The position numbers and the translations under genes are program-made. From NCBI GenBank assembly GCA_002256115.1, contig NKIK01000031.1, positions 1 through 55,415 of the forward strand: 55,415 nt of DNA. The letters are read 5' to 3'. This DNA is from Burkholderiales bacterium PBB3. Lineage in GTDB: Bacteria; Pseudomonadota; Gammaproteobacteria; Burkholderiales; Burkholderiaceae_C. Shown one piece after another: positions 8,808-17,505 of the stretch; position 1 is the first letter of the stretch; the number at the start of each line of letters is the position of its first letter. The notes under the pieces are model-generated. The model saw only the letters and a list, made by a program, of their open reading frames with translations, was not told the DNA's origin and made no database searches.

Positions 8808-10121
8808 CTAAAGCTTGGTGGGCGACCGCGGCAAACTCAGGCTGACCACCAGGCCACCGCCCGCGCGGTTGTGCAGCCCAATGCTGCCGCCATGGGCCTC
8901 CACAATTTCACGCGACAGCGCCAAGCCCAGCCCGGTGCCACTGCGTTTGGTCGAGTAAAACGGCACCAGCGCGTGGGTCAGCACCGCCTCCGTCATACCG
9001 CTGCCCCGGTCCATCACTTCGATTAAGAAAGTCGTTGCCAAGCGGCGCACAGAGAGCTGCACCTCCTGCGGCGCTGAACCAGATTCGTGGGCATTCTTGA
9101 TCAGGTTGTGCAGGGCTTGTTCCATCTGCGCCAGGTCCAGCCACACGGGTTCATCGGGGCATTCACCCACCACTGCCAACGTGAGTTGGGCTTGCAAGCT
9201 GGCAATCAGGTGCGGCCACTCGGTGCGCTGCAGGCGCGGCGTGGGCAGCTTGGCAAAGCTGGCGTAGCCGCTGATGAATTCGTCCAGATGGCGGGTGCGC
9301 TCCTCAATAGTTTGCAAAATCTGGGGCAAGCGCTCTGGCTGGCCGCGGCGCAAGAGTTCCATGGCGGAATGGGCCAGTGAGCCCATCGGGGCCAGGGTGT
9401 TGTTGAGCTCATGGCTGATGACGCGGATCACTTTCTTCCAGGTCTGCACTTCCTGGCGGCGCATCTCTGCGGTGAGCTGGCGCAGCAGCAGCAGTTCATG
9501 CGCACGGCCATTGAGCGTAAAGCTGCGCCGTGCCAAGTGGTAGGTGTCTTCGTCATGCTCGGTGTTGACCGCAAACAGCCCATCGCCGCCGCGTGCAAGG
9601 GCCTCACGCAAAGGCGCTTGCGCTTGTGCCATCACATCCTGTAGCAGCAGGCCTTCCATGCGCTTGCCCTGGTGCAGCAGTTGCCGCGCGGCAATATTGG
9701 CGTAGACCAGGGGGCCACCATCACAGACCAGCAACATGGCGACCGGGGTGTTTTGCAGCATAGTGTCTTGCAGCAATTCACGCTGCACCAGGCTCAGGCG
9801 CTGCTCGCGTAGCACGTCACCCAGGGCGTTGTGTGCCAATACCAGGTCTTGCAACTCATCTTGGTAAGGCCAATGCAGGCCGAAGGAATAGTCGCCATCG
9901 CGGTAGGTGGTAACGGTGCCGGTAAGTGCCCGAAAAAGCGAAAGCACAGGCTGCAACTGGCTGCGCACCACGGCAACGGCCACAGGAAGCGCGACCAACA
10001 GGGTCAGGGAAGCCACCAACAGTGGCGCATCGGGTAGCCAATGCCCCAGTGCCAAGGCCAGCGCCAGGGTCAGCGCCACAAGCCCCAGTGCCACCGCGCA
10101 CCAGCGCGCCGTCAAGCTCAT
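8808..10121 (-). CDS. Sensor histidine kinase (NtrY-like) of exporter operon
   Basis: A 437-residue kinase with two N-terminal membrane helices (~8-28, 32-53), a HAMP-like linker, a PAS-like region (~115-215), a phosphoacceptor box VISHELNNTLAP (His237), and a HATPase domain with N box NLIKNAHESG, DRGSGM, and GTGLGLALS. There is almost no periplasmic loop, so it probably senses a membrane or cytoplasmic signal. The ATG overlaps the stop of the response regulator gene (ATGA), implying translational coupling. It is the last gene of the six-gene exporter operon and should phosphorylate its NtrC-like partner. Confidence 0.92.
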   Translation of the reverse strand: MSLTARWCAVALGLVALTLALALALGHWLPDAPLLVASLTLLVALPVAVAVVRSQLQPVLSLFRALTGTVTTYRDGDYSFGLHWPYQDELQDLVLAHNALGDVLREQRLSLVQRELLQDTMLQNTPVAMLLVCDGGPLVYANIAARQLLHQGKRMEGLLLQDVMAQAQAPLREALARGGDGLFAVNTEHDEDTYHLARRSFTLNGRAHELLLLRQLTAEMRRQEVQTWKKVIRVISHELNNTLAPMGSLAHSAMELLRRGQPERLPQILQTIEERTRHLDEFISGYASFAKLPTPRLQRTEWPHLIASLQAQLTLAVVGECPDEPVWLDLAQMEQALHNLIKNAHESGSAPQEVQLSVRRLATTFLIEVMDRGSGMTEAVLTHALVPFYSTKRSGTGLGLALSREIVEAHGGSIGLHNRAGGGLVVSLSLPRSPTKL

Positions 10122-11482
10122 ACCGTGCGGGCCATGCCCAGGCGATCCATGCGGCGGTACAGCGCCTGCCGGCTCAGGCCCAGCTCGGCCGCAGCGCGTG
10201 CGACCACGCCGCCGCAGCGCTGCAGACTAGCTTCTATCGTGGGCTTGTCCAGCTCAGCATCCCAGCGCAGCAGGGCCGGGTTCGCGGTTGGCAGGCCCAA
10301 GTCAGCTTCGGCCACCATGGCCCCGGTAGCCAGCAACGCGGCACGCTGCATGGTGTTTTTGAGTTCGCGCACATTGCCAGGCCAGGTGTGGCGCAGCAAG
10401 GCTTGCTGGGCGCTGTGGCCCAGGGTTTTGCCCTCGCCCAAAAAGTGCGCGGCCAGCGGCAAGATGTCCATGGGCCGCTCCGCCAGCGCGGGCAAGCGCA
10501 GTTCGATCAGGTTGAGGCGGTAGTACAAGTCTTCACGGAAGCTGCCCGCGCGAATCATCGCGGCCAGATCGGCGTTGGTGGCGCTAATCACGCGTACCTT
10601 GACCTGGCGTTCTTTGTTCGAACCCAGGCGTTCAAAACGCCCGGTCTCCAGCACGCGCAGCAATTTCATTTGCCCGGCCAGCGGCAAATTTCCAATCTCG
10701 TCCAAAAACAAAGTGCCACCGTCTGCCGCCTCAAACTTGCCCACACGGGCCTTGTTCGCACCGGTGTAGGCACCGGCTTCGGCACCAAACAGCTCCGCCT
10801 CGATCAGCTCGCCCGGCAGCGCACCGCAGTTCACGATCACCATAGGGCCCGCGCGCACGCTGGAGTTGGCTTGGATGATTTCGGCAATGCGCTCTTTGCC
10901 CGCACCGTTGGGGCCGGTCAACATCACCGGCACATCCGAGCGAGCGACCTGGCAGGCCAGCGCCAGCAGGCGCTCGGTAGCCGGGTCTGCCCACACCAGC
11001 GCGCGCAAATCAAAACGCTGCTCCAGTTGTTGGCGTTGCCGCAGCTCCCCCTGTGTGCGCTGCTGCAGCGCACGGTTGGCCTCGCCCAGCTCCAGCAAAT
11101 TGCGCACGGTGGTCACCAGCCGCGCGTCATTCCAAGGCTTGGCCAGGTAGTCGGCCGCGCCCGCCTTGATCAGGTCCACGGCTGCGTCCAGGTGCGTCCA
11201 CGCAGTCAGCAAGATCACGGGCAAATCCGGGTGCGCAGCGCGAATCGCTTTGAACAGCGCCACACCCTCGTCACCCGAGGTGGTGTCGGCGGCAAAGTTC
11301 ATGTCTTGCAGCACCAGATCAATACCGCCGCGCTCCAAGCAAGCCAAGCCTTCCTGCGGCGTGGCTGCTGGCACACTGGCCATGTCATGCAAAGAGAACA
11401 ACACCTCCAACGCCACCCGTACTGCCGGGTTGTCGTCAATGATCAAGACAGTGGGTAGAGGGTGGGAGAGGTCAGTGGGCAT
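10118..11482 (-). CDS. Sigma-54-dependent NtrC-family response regulator
   Basis: A 454-residue activator. It has a receiver domain (1-~125, phosphoacceptor Asp60 in LVLQDMN) and an AAA+ domain (~160-390) with Walker A GPNGAGKE (190-197), the sigma-54 contact loop GAYTGA (237-242) and Walker B TLFLDE. The C-terminal Fis-type HTH reads AAAELGLSRQALYRRMDRL. The Tyr in GAYTGA instead of the usual Phe is found in functional relatives. It should oligomerise at upstream enhancer sites and open a sigma-54 promoter. A sigma-54 promoter and repeated upstream motif precede the first gene of this operon, so autoregulation is the simplest model. Confidence 0.93.
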   Translation of the reverse strand: MPTDLSHPLPTVLIIDDNPAVRVALEVLFSLHDMASVPAATPQEGLACLERGGIDLVLQDMNFAADTTSGDEGVALFKAIRAAHPDLPVILLTAWTHLDAAVDLIKAGAADYLAKPWNDARLVTTVRNLLELGEANRALQQRTQGELRQRQQLEQRFDLRALVWADPATERLLALACQVARSDVPVMLTGPNGAGKERIAEIIQANSSVRAGPMVIVNCGALPGELIEAELFGAEAGAYTGANKARVGKFEAADGGTLFLDEIGNLPLAGQMKLLRVLETGRFERLGSNKERQVKVRVISATNADLAAMIRAGSFREDLYYRLNLIELRLPALAERPMDILPLAAHFLGEGKTLGHSAQQALLRHTWPGNVRELKNTMQRAALLATGAMVAEADLGLPTANPALLRWDAELDKPTIEASLQRCGGVVARAAAELGLSRQALYRRMDRLGMARTV

Positions 11483-11540
11483 GGCAGCAGAATAACTCAG
11501 GCTGGACCCTGCGCCACGCTAGCGCAGGCTGCCATTTGCC

Positions 11541-12782
11541 TCACACGCTGCGCGTGGCGGTAGCGGGCGATATGCTGGCACCTCGCCAGGCGGGCACCCA
11601 GGCCGCCAACACACCCAAGAGTGCCAAGATGGCGGTGCCGACCAGCAAATAACTGCCGGGCAAAGCAACCATTTCAAGTTGTTTAACCAGCAACAAATTG
11701 AGCCCAACAGCGCCCAGCACGCCCATGCCGATGCCGACGCCAGTCACCATCGCGTTTTCCAGCAAAAAGTAGCGCAAGATATCGATACGCCGCGCACCCA
11801 AAGCCCGGCGCACACCAATCTGTTTACGGCGCTGGTTCACGCGCAGGCTGGTCATGCCCACAATGCCACTGGCCGTAATCAACATCAGCAGCACCGACAC
11901 GGCCACCAACATCCAGGCCAAGCCCGCATCGGCCTGGTAACGGCTCTTGCGGTCCTGGTCCACCGTTTTGGCTTTGATGGTCATGGGCGTGGGTGACGCA
12001 TTGCGCAGCGCCGCCTCAGCATCTTTCATCAAGCGATCACGCTCACCGGGTGCCGCACGAATCGTGTAAATCGATGAGTTGAAACCGGTCAAACGCACCG
12101 GCAGGATGATGGACGTTTCACCCTGATCGGTGAGCTGGGCCGATGTCGATTGCAGGCGCTCCACCACACCCACAATGCGAACCGGCTTGGCATCGCTGCC
12201 CTTGCCAAAGTAGATGGTTTTGCCCAGCACATTGCTTTCACCTGGGAATGCCTTTGCGGCAAGTGCCTGGGTCACGATCAAGCTGGAAGCAAATTTCTTG
12301 CTGCTGTTTTGGTCGATCTCCACCACATCGTCGGGCGTGAAATCACGGCCGGCAATCAGCTTCAGCCCCCAAGTCTTCACCAAGGAATCCGGTGAGACAT
12401 AGAAAGAAGCATTGCCACTGTTTTCTACTTGATCCGGTGACAGAAAGAAGCTACTGGTACTGCCGCTATCCGACAGCGGCTGCTGGCTGGTAATAGCCAC
12501 CGACAGCACGCCCGGCAGGCCGCGCAGCACTGCGGTTTCGCGCGCCTGGTTGGCCAGTTCCTCTTCATGCGTGGCCTCGGGCAGGTTCTTGGTCATCAAA
12601 TAAAACACCGATGCTTCGTCATCAATGCCACTAGGCCGGTTCATCACAGTCTGGCGCTGGTTCACCACATGCAATGCGTTGGCCAAAATGGCCAGGCTGA
12701 TGGCAATTTGCAAAGCCACTAGCACCGCACCGGTTTTACTGCGCATCAATGCCGAGAAAATAGGTCGAATTTCCATGCTCAT
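11541..12782 (-). CDS. MacB/FtsX-like ABC permease (second)
   Basis: A 413-residue permease with an N-terminal membrane helix (~15-40), a large periplasmic domain (~45-280), and three C-terminal helices. The motif RVNQRRKQIGVRRALGARR precedes the penultimate helices, as in MacB/FtsX proteins. Type VII ABC exporters of this kind act by mechanotransmission, not by passing substrate through the membrane. The start is placed at 12782 after GGGGAG; an ATG two codons on is equally possible. It lies 10 bp after the first permease, from which it differs in sequence, so the pair probably forms a heterodimer with the ATPase. Confidence 0.88.
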   Translation of the reverse strand: MSMEIRPIFSALMRSKTGAVLVALQIAISLAILANALHVVNQRQTVMNRPSGIDDEASVFYLMTKNLPEATHEEELANQARETAVLRGLPGVLSVAITSQQPLSDSGSTSSFFLSPDQVENSGNASFYVSPDSLVKTWGLKLIAGRDFTPDDVVEIDQNSSKKFASSLIVTQALAAKAFPGESNVLGKTIYFGKGSDAKPVRIVGVVERLQSTSAQLTDQGETSIILPVRLTGFNSSIYTIRAAPGERDRLMKDAEAALRNASPTPMTIKAKTVDQDRKSRYQADAGLAWMLVAVSVLLMLITASGIVGMTSLRVNQRRKQIGVRRALGARRIDILRYFLLENAMVTGVGIGMGVLGAVGLNLLLVKQLEMVALPGSYLLVGTAILALLGVLAAWVPAWRGASISPATATRSV

Positions 12783-12792
12783 GGGGCTCCCC

Positions 12793-14106
12793 TTACTGAG
12801 ATTTGAGTTGCAAAGCCGGCGTGACATTGCATGCGCGCCAAGTGGGCAGCAAGCCGGCCAGCACGGCGGCCAACACCGACAGCGCGAACGTCAGCGCCAG
12901 CATTTGCCAGTCCATATGGGCCAGCAACGCCAGCTCTTTGGACTGCAGGGCGATCAATTGCAAAGCCCCCCAGGCCAGCAACAAGCCCAGTACGCCACCG
13001 GCCAACCCGACCACGACAGCTTCCATTAAGAACTGCTGAAATACCTGAGAGCGGGATGCGCCCAGAGCGCGGCGCACGCCAACCTCAGAAGCACGCGACG
13101 AGAACTTGGCCAGCAGCAAGCCCACGGTATTGACCAAGCACAGCGCCAAGAATCCAAATGACAGCCAAGCCGCAAGGCGGTTGTCTTTTTCAACCACTTC
13201 CAGACGCTCCAACCACTCGGTTACGTTGTAAAGGTGATTTTTGGCTCTGCGCAGCAGGCGGCCCTGGCGTGCCTGGTCGGCAGCATAGTTGTCCAGATAG
13301 GTCTGCAAGGCGGGCCGCTCATTGGCTGAGCTCAGCTCAAACCAGGTTTGCACCCAAGTGCATTCTGAATCCAGCTTTCCTTGAAAACCAGGCTCGCGGG
13401 ACTGACTGCAGTTGGTGCTACCCGCATGGCTGAGTTTGTGCCGCACTGCATTCGCAATGGGGAAAAAGTAATCTTCGGCTGCACCGGCGAATGCACCGTG
13501 GCCAATGATCAGGTAATAGCGTGGCAGGGGTTTCCAAGTGTCTAGAACGCCTATCACCTGAAACGGCTGGCCCGATAGGATCACCTGCTTGCCCACGGAT
13601 TGCGCCGTGCCAAAAAGCTTTTCCGAAAATTCGCGGCTCAACACCACCACGTCTGCGCCGTCCGTGTCTTCTTTGGCACCCCAGCCTTGTCCGGCTGCAA
13701 AAGGCACTTCAAACATGGGGAAAAAGTCTTTGGTAGTGACAATGCCTTGGGCTCCAAAGACACCCAGGTCTTTGCGCTCAGGCTGCACCGTGACCGACAT
13801 GCCATACGCGGCCGTACGGCGCTCACCCTGGCCACTGGCTACCAAGTTCATGGCATCGCGGTAGGTGCTCTGAACGTCGTTAGGCTCGTCCCCCGGCTTG
13901 TAGCCCTCCAGCGGTCCGGCATCCAAAACAACCGACAGCAATCTGTCACTTTTGTGAGGAATGGGGTTACCCGACATGGCATGCAGGATGGTCATGGTGG
14001 CCACACTGGCCGCTACGCCAACAGCCAGCGTCAGCACCATCAGCGCGGTTAGTGCCGGATTGCGGCGCAGGCTGCGCAAGCCCAGAAAGAAATAGTATTT
14101 CAACAT
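12793..14106 (-). CDS. MacB/FtsX-like ABC permease (first)
   Basis: A 437-residue protein with the MacB periplasmic core and FtsX topology. It has an N-terminal helix in the stretch after RRNPALTALMVLTLAVGVAA, a ~240-residue periplasmic domain, and three C-terminal helices, the first preceding SRASEVGVRRALGASRSQV. It shares the (I/V)GVRRALGA(S/R)R signature with the next gene but is otherwise divergent. It is translated just after the ATPase gene (37 bp gap) in the same operon. In MacAB the ATPase and permease are fused; here they are separate and the permease is duplicated. Confidence 0.88.
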   Translation of the reverse strand: MLKYYFFLGLRSLRRNPALTALMVLTLAVGVAASVATMTILHAMSGNPIPHKSDRLLSVVLDAGPLEGYKPGDEPNDVQSTYRDAMNLVASGQGERRTAAYGMSVTVQPERKDLGVFGAQGIVTTKDFFPMFEVPFAAGQGWGAKEDTDGADVVVLSREFSEKLFGTAQSVGKQVILSGQPFQVIGVLDTWKPLPRYYLIIGHGAFAGAAEDYFFPIANAVRHKLSHAGSTNCSQSREPGFQGKLDSECTWVQTWFELSSANERPALQTYLDNYAADQARQGRLLRRAKNHLYNVTEWLERLEVVEKDNRLAAWLSFGFLALCLVNTVGLLLAKFSSRASEVGVRRALGASRSQVFQQFLMEAVVVGLAGGVLGLLLAWGALQLIALQSKELALLAHMDWQMLALTFALSVLAAVLAGLLPTWRACNVTPALQLKSQ

Positions 14107-14143
14107 CGCAGTAGTCTCGTGGTGGTCTCGTGACGGTCTCGTA

Positions 14144-14869
14144 TCAGGCAGCTTGGGCCACGTCTGGGGTGTTCGCAGGGTTCACCAACGACGGAGTTCT
14201 GCGCACCAGATCGGAAACCTGACCATCAATGATGTGCACATTGCGCTGCGCGCGCACGGCCAATTCCGGGTCGTGGGTCACCATCAAAATCGTCGTGCCT
14301 TTGGCATTGATGGCTTCCAGCAACTCCATCACACCCCGCGCCATTTGCGTGTCCAGATTGCCCGTAGGCTCATCTGCCAGCAGCAGCTTGGGGCTGCCTG
14401 CCAAGGCACGTGCAATGGCTACGCGCTGCTGCTGCCCACCCGAGAGTTCTGCGGGGTAATGCTTTTGGCGCGAGGCCAGCCCCACTTGGGCCAATGCATC
14501 TTCAATGCGCTCTTTGCGCTCGGCCTTGCCGTAGCCGCGGTAGCGCAGCGGCACATCCACGTTGTCAAACAGGTTCAGGTCGGGGATCAGGTTGAAACCC
14601 TGAAAGATGAAGCCCAGCTTCTCGTTGCGCAGGCGCGAGCGCTGGTTGTCGTCCAACCCCTTTACGCTGCCACCGTCCAGCAGGTATTCCCCATCCGTAA
14701 AGTCTTCTAGCAAACCCGCCACGTTGAGAAAACTCGTCTTGCCCGAGCCGGAAGGGCCGGTCACGGTGACAAACTCGCCTTGTTTTACTTCGATATGAAA
14801 ATCCCGTAATGCGTGGGTTTCAATCAAATGGGTGCGGTAGACCTTGCTGAGGTGAGTCATTTTTAACAT
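14144..14869 (-). CDS. ABC exporter ATP-binding protein (MacB/LolD-like)
   Basis: A 241-residue ATPase with Walker A GPSGSGKT (residues ~39-46), Q-loop in FIFQGFNLIPDLN, signature LSGGQQQRVAIARAL, Walker B LLLADEPTGNLD, and H-loop VTHDPE. Signature and Q-loop context place it in the MacB/LolD/FtsE branch that works with FtsX-type permeases. It powers the exporter made with the two downstream permeases and the upstream fusion protein. It lies 33 bp downstream of the fusion-protein gene. Confidence 0.93.
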   Translation of the reverse strand: MLKMTHLSKVYRTHLIETHALRDFHIEVKQGEFVTVTGPSGSGKTSFLNVAGLLEDFTDGEYLLDGGSVKGLDDNQRSRLRNEKLGFIFQGFNLIPDLNLFDNVDVPLRYRGYGKAERKERIEDALAQVGLASRQKHYPAELSGGQQQRVAIARALAGSPKLLLADEPTGNLDTQMARGVMELLEAINAKGTTILMVTHDPELAVRAQRNVHIIDGQVSDLVRRTPSLVNPANTPDVAQAA

Positions 14870-14902
14870 CGGGTGCTCCTTGAAAGATGGGTAGTCAAGT
14901 AA

Positions 14903-16171
14903 TCAGGGGTTAACAGAAACGCGGGGCGCATTGGCAAACACATCGGAGCCCGAGACGACGACCTTGTCGCCAGCTTGCAAGCCCGATAGCACCTGGATGG
15001 CGGTCAGGCTGCTGGCACCCAGCGACACCGGGGTGCGCACGGCAACGCCGTCTTCCATGCGGTAGGCAAAGTGCCCGCCTTCGCTTTCCACAAAGGGGCC
15101 GCGGGGCAGCATCAGCACATTGCGTTTTTCTTCCATCAGCAGGCGCACGGATACGCGCTGGCTCTGGCGCATGCCAGCCGGTGGCTCGCCATCAAAGCGA
15201 AGCCGGGCAAGCACCATACTTTTGATCACTTCGGGCGACAGGCCCGATAGCTTGCCCATGACTTTGGTGGCTCCCACGGTGATCTCGGCGGGCATGCCCA
15301 GGCCCAAGTCCGCGACATAGCCCTCGGGTACTTCGACTTCAACTTCCAGTTGAGACAAATCCACCAGGGTCATCACCGCGCCGTTGGTGAGTACAACCGT
15401 ACCGCTGGACACGGCCAGGGTGCCGACAAACCCGTCGACCGGTGCACGCAAGCTCAACTCGTCCACACGCCTTTGTGCATTGGCCAACGCAATGCGTTGG
15501 CGTTGCAACAGGCTTTGGCGGGTTTGCAAAGCAAAGCCTACGTCTTCACCTTCCAGCGCAGAGGTTTGGTTGGCGTGCTGGCTGCGAATTTGCGCGGAGC
15601 TCAGAGTGTCTTTAGCCTTCAGGTAATCCACCTTGGCAATCACGCCTTCTTTGAACGCGGGCTCAATGCGCTCCACCGCCAGCTTGGCGCTAATGAGTTC
15701 AATCTCGGCCTGCTCAGCATCCCGCTGGGCATTGAGTTTTTGCTTCTTGGCCAGAATATGCTGGCGCGCCACATCCGCTTCCAGTTGTTCCAGGGCCGAT
15801 TGCTCGCGTTTGAGCGCCTCTTGCACATCCAGCGACTCAATCACCGCAAGCACTTGTCCTTTTTTGACCGTGTCACCCGCTTTGGTTTTGAGTGTGACGC
15901 TGCCCGTGGCGGTGGCGTAGAGCGTGGGGCTGACAGCAGCGATCACGCGGCCGTTCACGGCGGCATCCCGTACCAGGTTGCCGGTCGTGACCTCGGCAAT
16001 ACGCAAGCGGGCGGCATTGACCGACTGGCTGGAGCCCAACCAGGCCTTCACCGCCCATGCGCTCAAAAGCAACACTACGATGGCAATCGCCAAGGCCAGC
16101 CGGACCTTGGGCGTAAAGCGCTGGCCGCTGGTCGAAAGCTGGGTGTCTTGGCTGGAGGTGTCGCGGATCAT
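14903..16171 (-). CDS. Periplasmic adaptor (HlyD/MacA-like membrane fusion protein)
   Basis: A 422-residue adaptor. It has one N-terminal membrane helix (~26-46), a biotinyl-lipoyl-like half motif (TLKTKAGDTVKKGQVLAVIES), a coiled-coil hairpin (~115-225), the second lipoyl half (LRAPVDGFVGTLAVSSG), then beta-barrel and membrane-proximal domains. It should link the inner-membrane ABC complex to an outer-membrane channel such as TolC; no channel gene is present here. As first gene of the operon it is preceded by a sigma-54-type promoter ending about 20 bases before the start codon. The substrate is unknown; relatives export peptides, siderophores or macrolides. Confidence 0.9.
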   Translation of the reverse strand: MIRDTSSQDTQLSTSGQRFTPKVRLALAIAIVVLLLSAWAVKAWLGSSQSVNAARLRIAEVTTGNLVRDAAVNGRVIAAVSPTLYATATGSVTLKTKAGDTVKKGQVLAVIESLDVQEALKREQSALEQLEADVARQHILAKKQKLNAQRDAEQAEIELISAKLAVERIEPAFKEGVIAKVDYLKAKDTLSSAQIRSQHANQTSALEGEDVGFALQTRQSLLQRQRIALANAQRRVDELSLRAPVDGFVGTLAVSSGTVVLTNGAVMTLVDLSQLEVEVEVPEGYVADLGLGMPAEITVGATKVMGKLSGLSPEVIKSMVLARLRFDGEPPAGMRQSQRVSVRLLMEEKRNVLMLPRGPFVESEGGHFAYRMEDGVAVRTPVSLGASSLTAIQVLSGLQAGDKVVVSGSDVFANAPRVSVNP

Positions 16172-16201
16172 GCAGGTTCTCGGTAAGAAGTCCTGCTGAA
16201 T

Positions 16202-16217
16202 TGCACAAGCTGTGCCA
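16202..16217 (-). promoter_or_regulatory. Sigma-54 (-24/-12) promoter of the exporter operon
   Basis: On the minus strand the sequence reads TGGCACA-GCTT-GTGCA. The consensus is TGGCACG-N4-TTGCA. The invariant GG and GC are exactly 10 bp apart and ten of the twelve consensus bases match. The predicted start of transcription is near 16191, leaving a leader of about 20 bases before the adaptor start at 16171. The operon encodes its own sigma-54 activator, which strongly supports the assignment. Confidence 0.75.
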
Positions 16218-16262
16218 GGTCACACAGTGTTGATTTCATTAGAGTTTTTCTATTTTCAAGGC

Positions 16263-16321
16263 GTCCGGAGTGTCCGAAGTGTCCGCCTGGGTGTCCGGCA
16301 GCGCGTCCGTTTTGCGGACAC
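16263..16321. promoter_or_regulatory. Candidate enhancer: clustered GTCCG repeats
   Basis: Five direct GTCCG units start at 16263, 16272, 16281, 16293 and 16305 (spacings 9, 9, 12, 12), and an inverted CGGAC lies at 16315-16319. The last pair forms a dyad with a 5-bp spacer, and GTGTCCG/CGGACAC forms a wider dyad. The cluster lies roughly 70-130 bp upstream of the predicted sigma-54 start, the usual place for NtrC-type activator sites. It also precedes the divergent FabH-like gene, which could share the control. Confidence 0.55.
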
Positions 16322-16386
16322 CGGCCAAGCGCATAATCGCGCCTTCATTGAATTTGGCGCTCGCGCCCAACCACCAGATTCCTACT

Positions 16387-17505
16387 ATGCATCGCGTCGC
16401 CATCAGCAGCACCGGCCTGTTCACCCCGCCAGAAGTCATTACCAACGAAGAGCTGGTTGCAGCTTTCAATGCCTACGCGGCCTTGGAAAATGCCAAAAAC
16501 GCCACTGCCATTGCGGCGGGCACTTGCGCAGCCATTACAGACTCCAGTGTGGAATTTATAGAAAAAGCATCGGGCATCAAACGCCGCTATGTCATGAACA
16601 AGTCTGGCGTGCTGGACCCGCGGCGCATGCGCCCCAGCCTGAATCCGCGCCCCGACACTGAGTTGTCGTTGATGGCGGAAATTGGCGTGAAGGCCTGCCA
16701 GGATGCGCTGACTACGGCGGGCAAGACGGCGGCGGACGTGGATGGCGTCATCTGCGCAGCCGCCAATATGCAGCGTGCTTACCCCGCCATGGGGGTTGAG
16801 ATTCAAACCGCTTTGGGGGTGCAGGGCTATGCGTTTGATATGAATGTGGCCTGCTCCTCCGCCACGTTTGCGCTAGAGATGGCCGTCAATGCGGTGCGCA
16901 CCGGCTCGGCGCGTGCGATCCTGGTGGTCAATCCGGAAATCACCTCCGCCCACCTGGCCTGGAAAGACCGTGACTGCCACTTCATCTTTGGCGATGTCTG
17001 CACGGCCGTATTAGTGGAGCGGCTGGAATTGGCCCCAGCGGGCGCGTTTGAAATCTTGGGAACCCGCCTGCTCAGCACCTTCTCCAACAATATTCGCAAC
17101 AACGCCGGCTTTCTGTCGCGCGCAGAGGACCGCGACCCAGAAGACCGCGATCAGCTGTTTAGACAAGAAGGCCGCAAGGTGTTCAAAGAGGTGTGCCCCA
17201 TGGCAGCGGAGCACATGGCGGGGCATTTGAGCGATTTGGGCCTAGAGCCTTCGGGCGTGCGCCGCTTCTGGTTGCACCAAGCCAACTTGGCGATGAACCA
17301 ATTGATCAGCCGCAAGCTGCTGGGCCGCGATGCGACCGCCGACGACGCGCCGGTGATTTTGGATGAGTTTGCCAACACCGCGTCTGCGGGTTCCATCATT
17401 GCATTTCACCGCCACAAAGCGGACTTTGCAGCGGGTGATGTGGGCATGATTTGCTCGTTTGGAGCGGGCTACTCGATTGGTAGCGCCGTGGTGCGCAAGC
17501 TTTAG
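16387..17505 (+). CDS. Beta-ketoacyl-ACP synthase III-like enzyme (FabH family)
   Basis: A 372-residue thiolase-fold condensing enzyme. The catalytic triad is visible: Cys156 (NVACSSATF), His297 (FWLHQAN) and Asn330 (EFANTASAG). KAS III enzymes condense acyl-CoA with malonyl-ACP to start fatty-acid or specialised lipid chains. The protein is longer than E. coli FabH (~317), with an insert in residues ~25-95, so it is probably a paralogue and not the housekeeping FabH; no fab cluster is present. The frame continues upstream through the GTCCG cluster, but MHRVAISSTGLFTP is the natural N-terminus. Its end overlaps the convergent GNAT gene by four bases. Confidence 0.85.
   Translation: MHRVAISSTGLFTPPEVITNEELVAAFNAYAALENAKNATAIAAGTCAAITDSSVEFIEKASGIKRRYVMNKSGVLDPRRMRPSLNPRPDTELSLMAEIGVKACQDALTTAGKTAADVDGVICAAANMQRAYPAMGVEIQTALGVQGYAFDMNVACSSATFALEMAVNAVRTGSARAILVVNPEITSAHLAWKDRDCHFIFGDVCTAVLVERLELAPAGAFEILGTRLLSTFSNNIRNNAGFLSRAEDRDPEDRDQLFRQEGRKVFKEVCPMAAEHMAGHLSDLGLEPSGVRRFWLHQANLAMNQLISRKLLGRDATADDAPVILDEFANTASAGSIIAFHRHKADFAAGDVGMICSFGAGYSIGSAVVRKL

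Noticed and set aside
9926..11458. 510-aa plus-strand ORF
   Set aside because: Entirely antisense to the response regulator and kinase genes; composition is that of a reverse-complement shadow.
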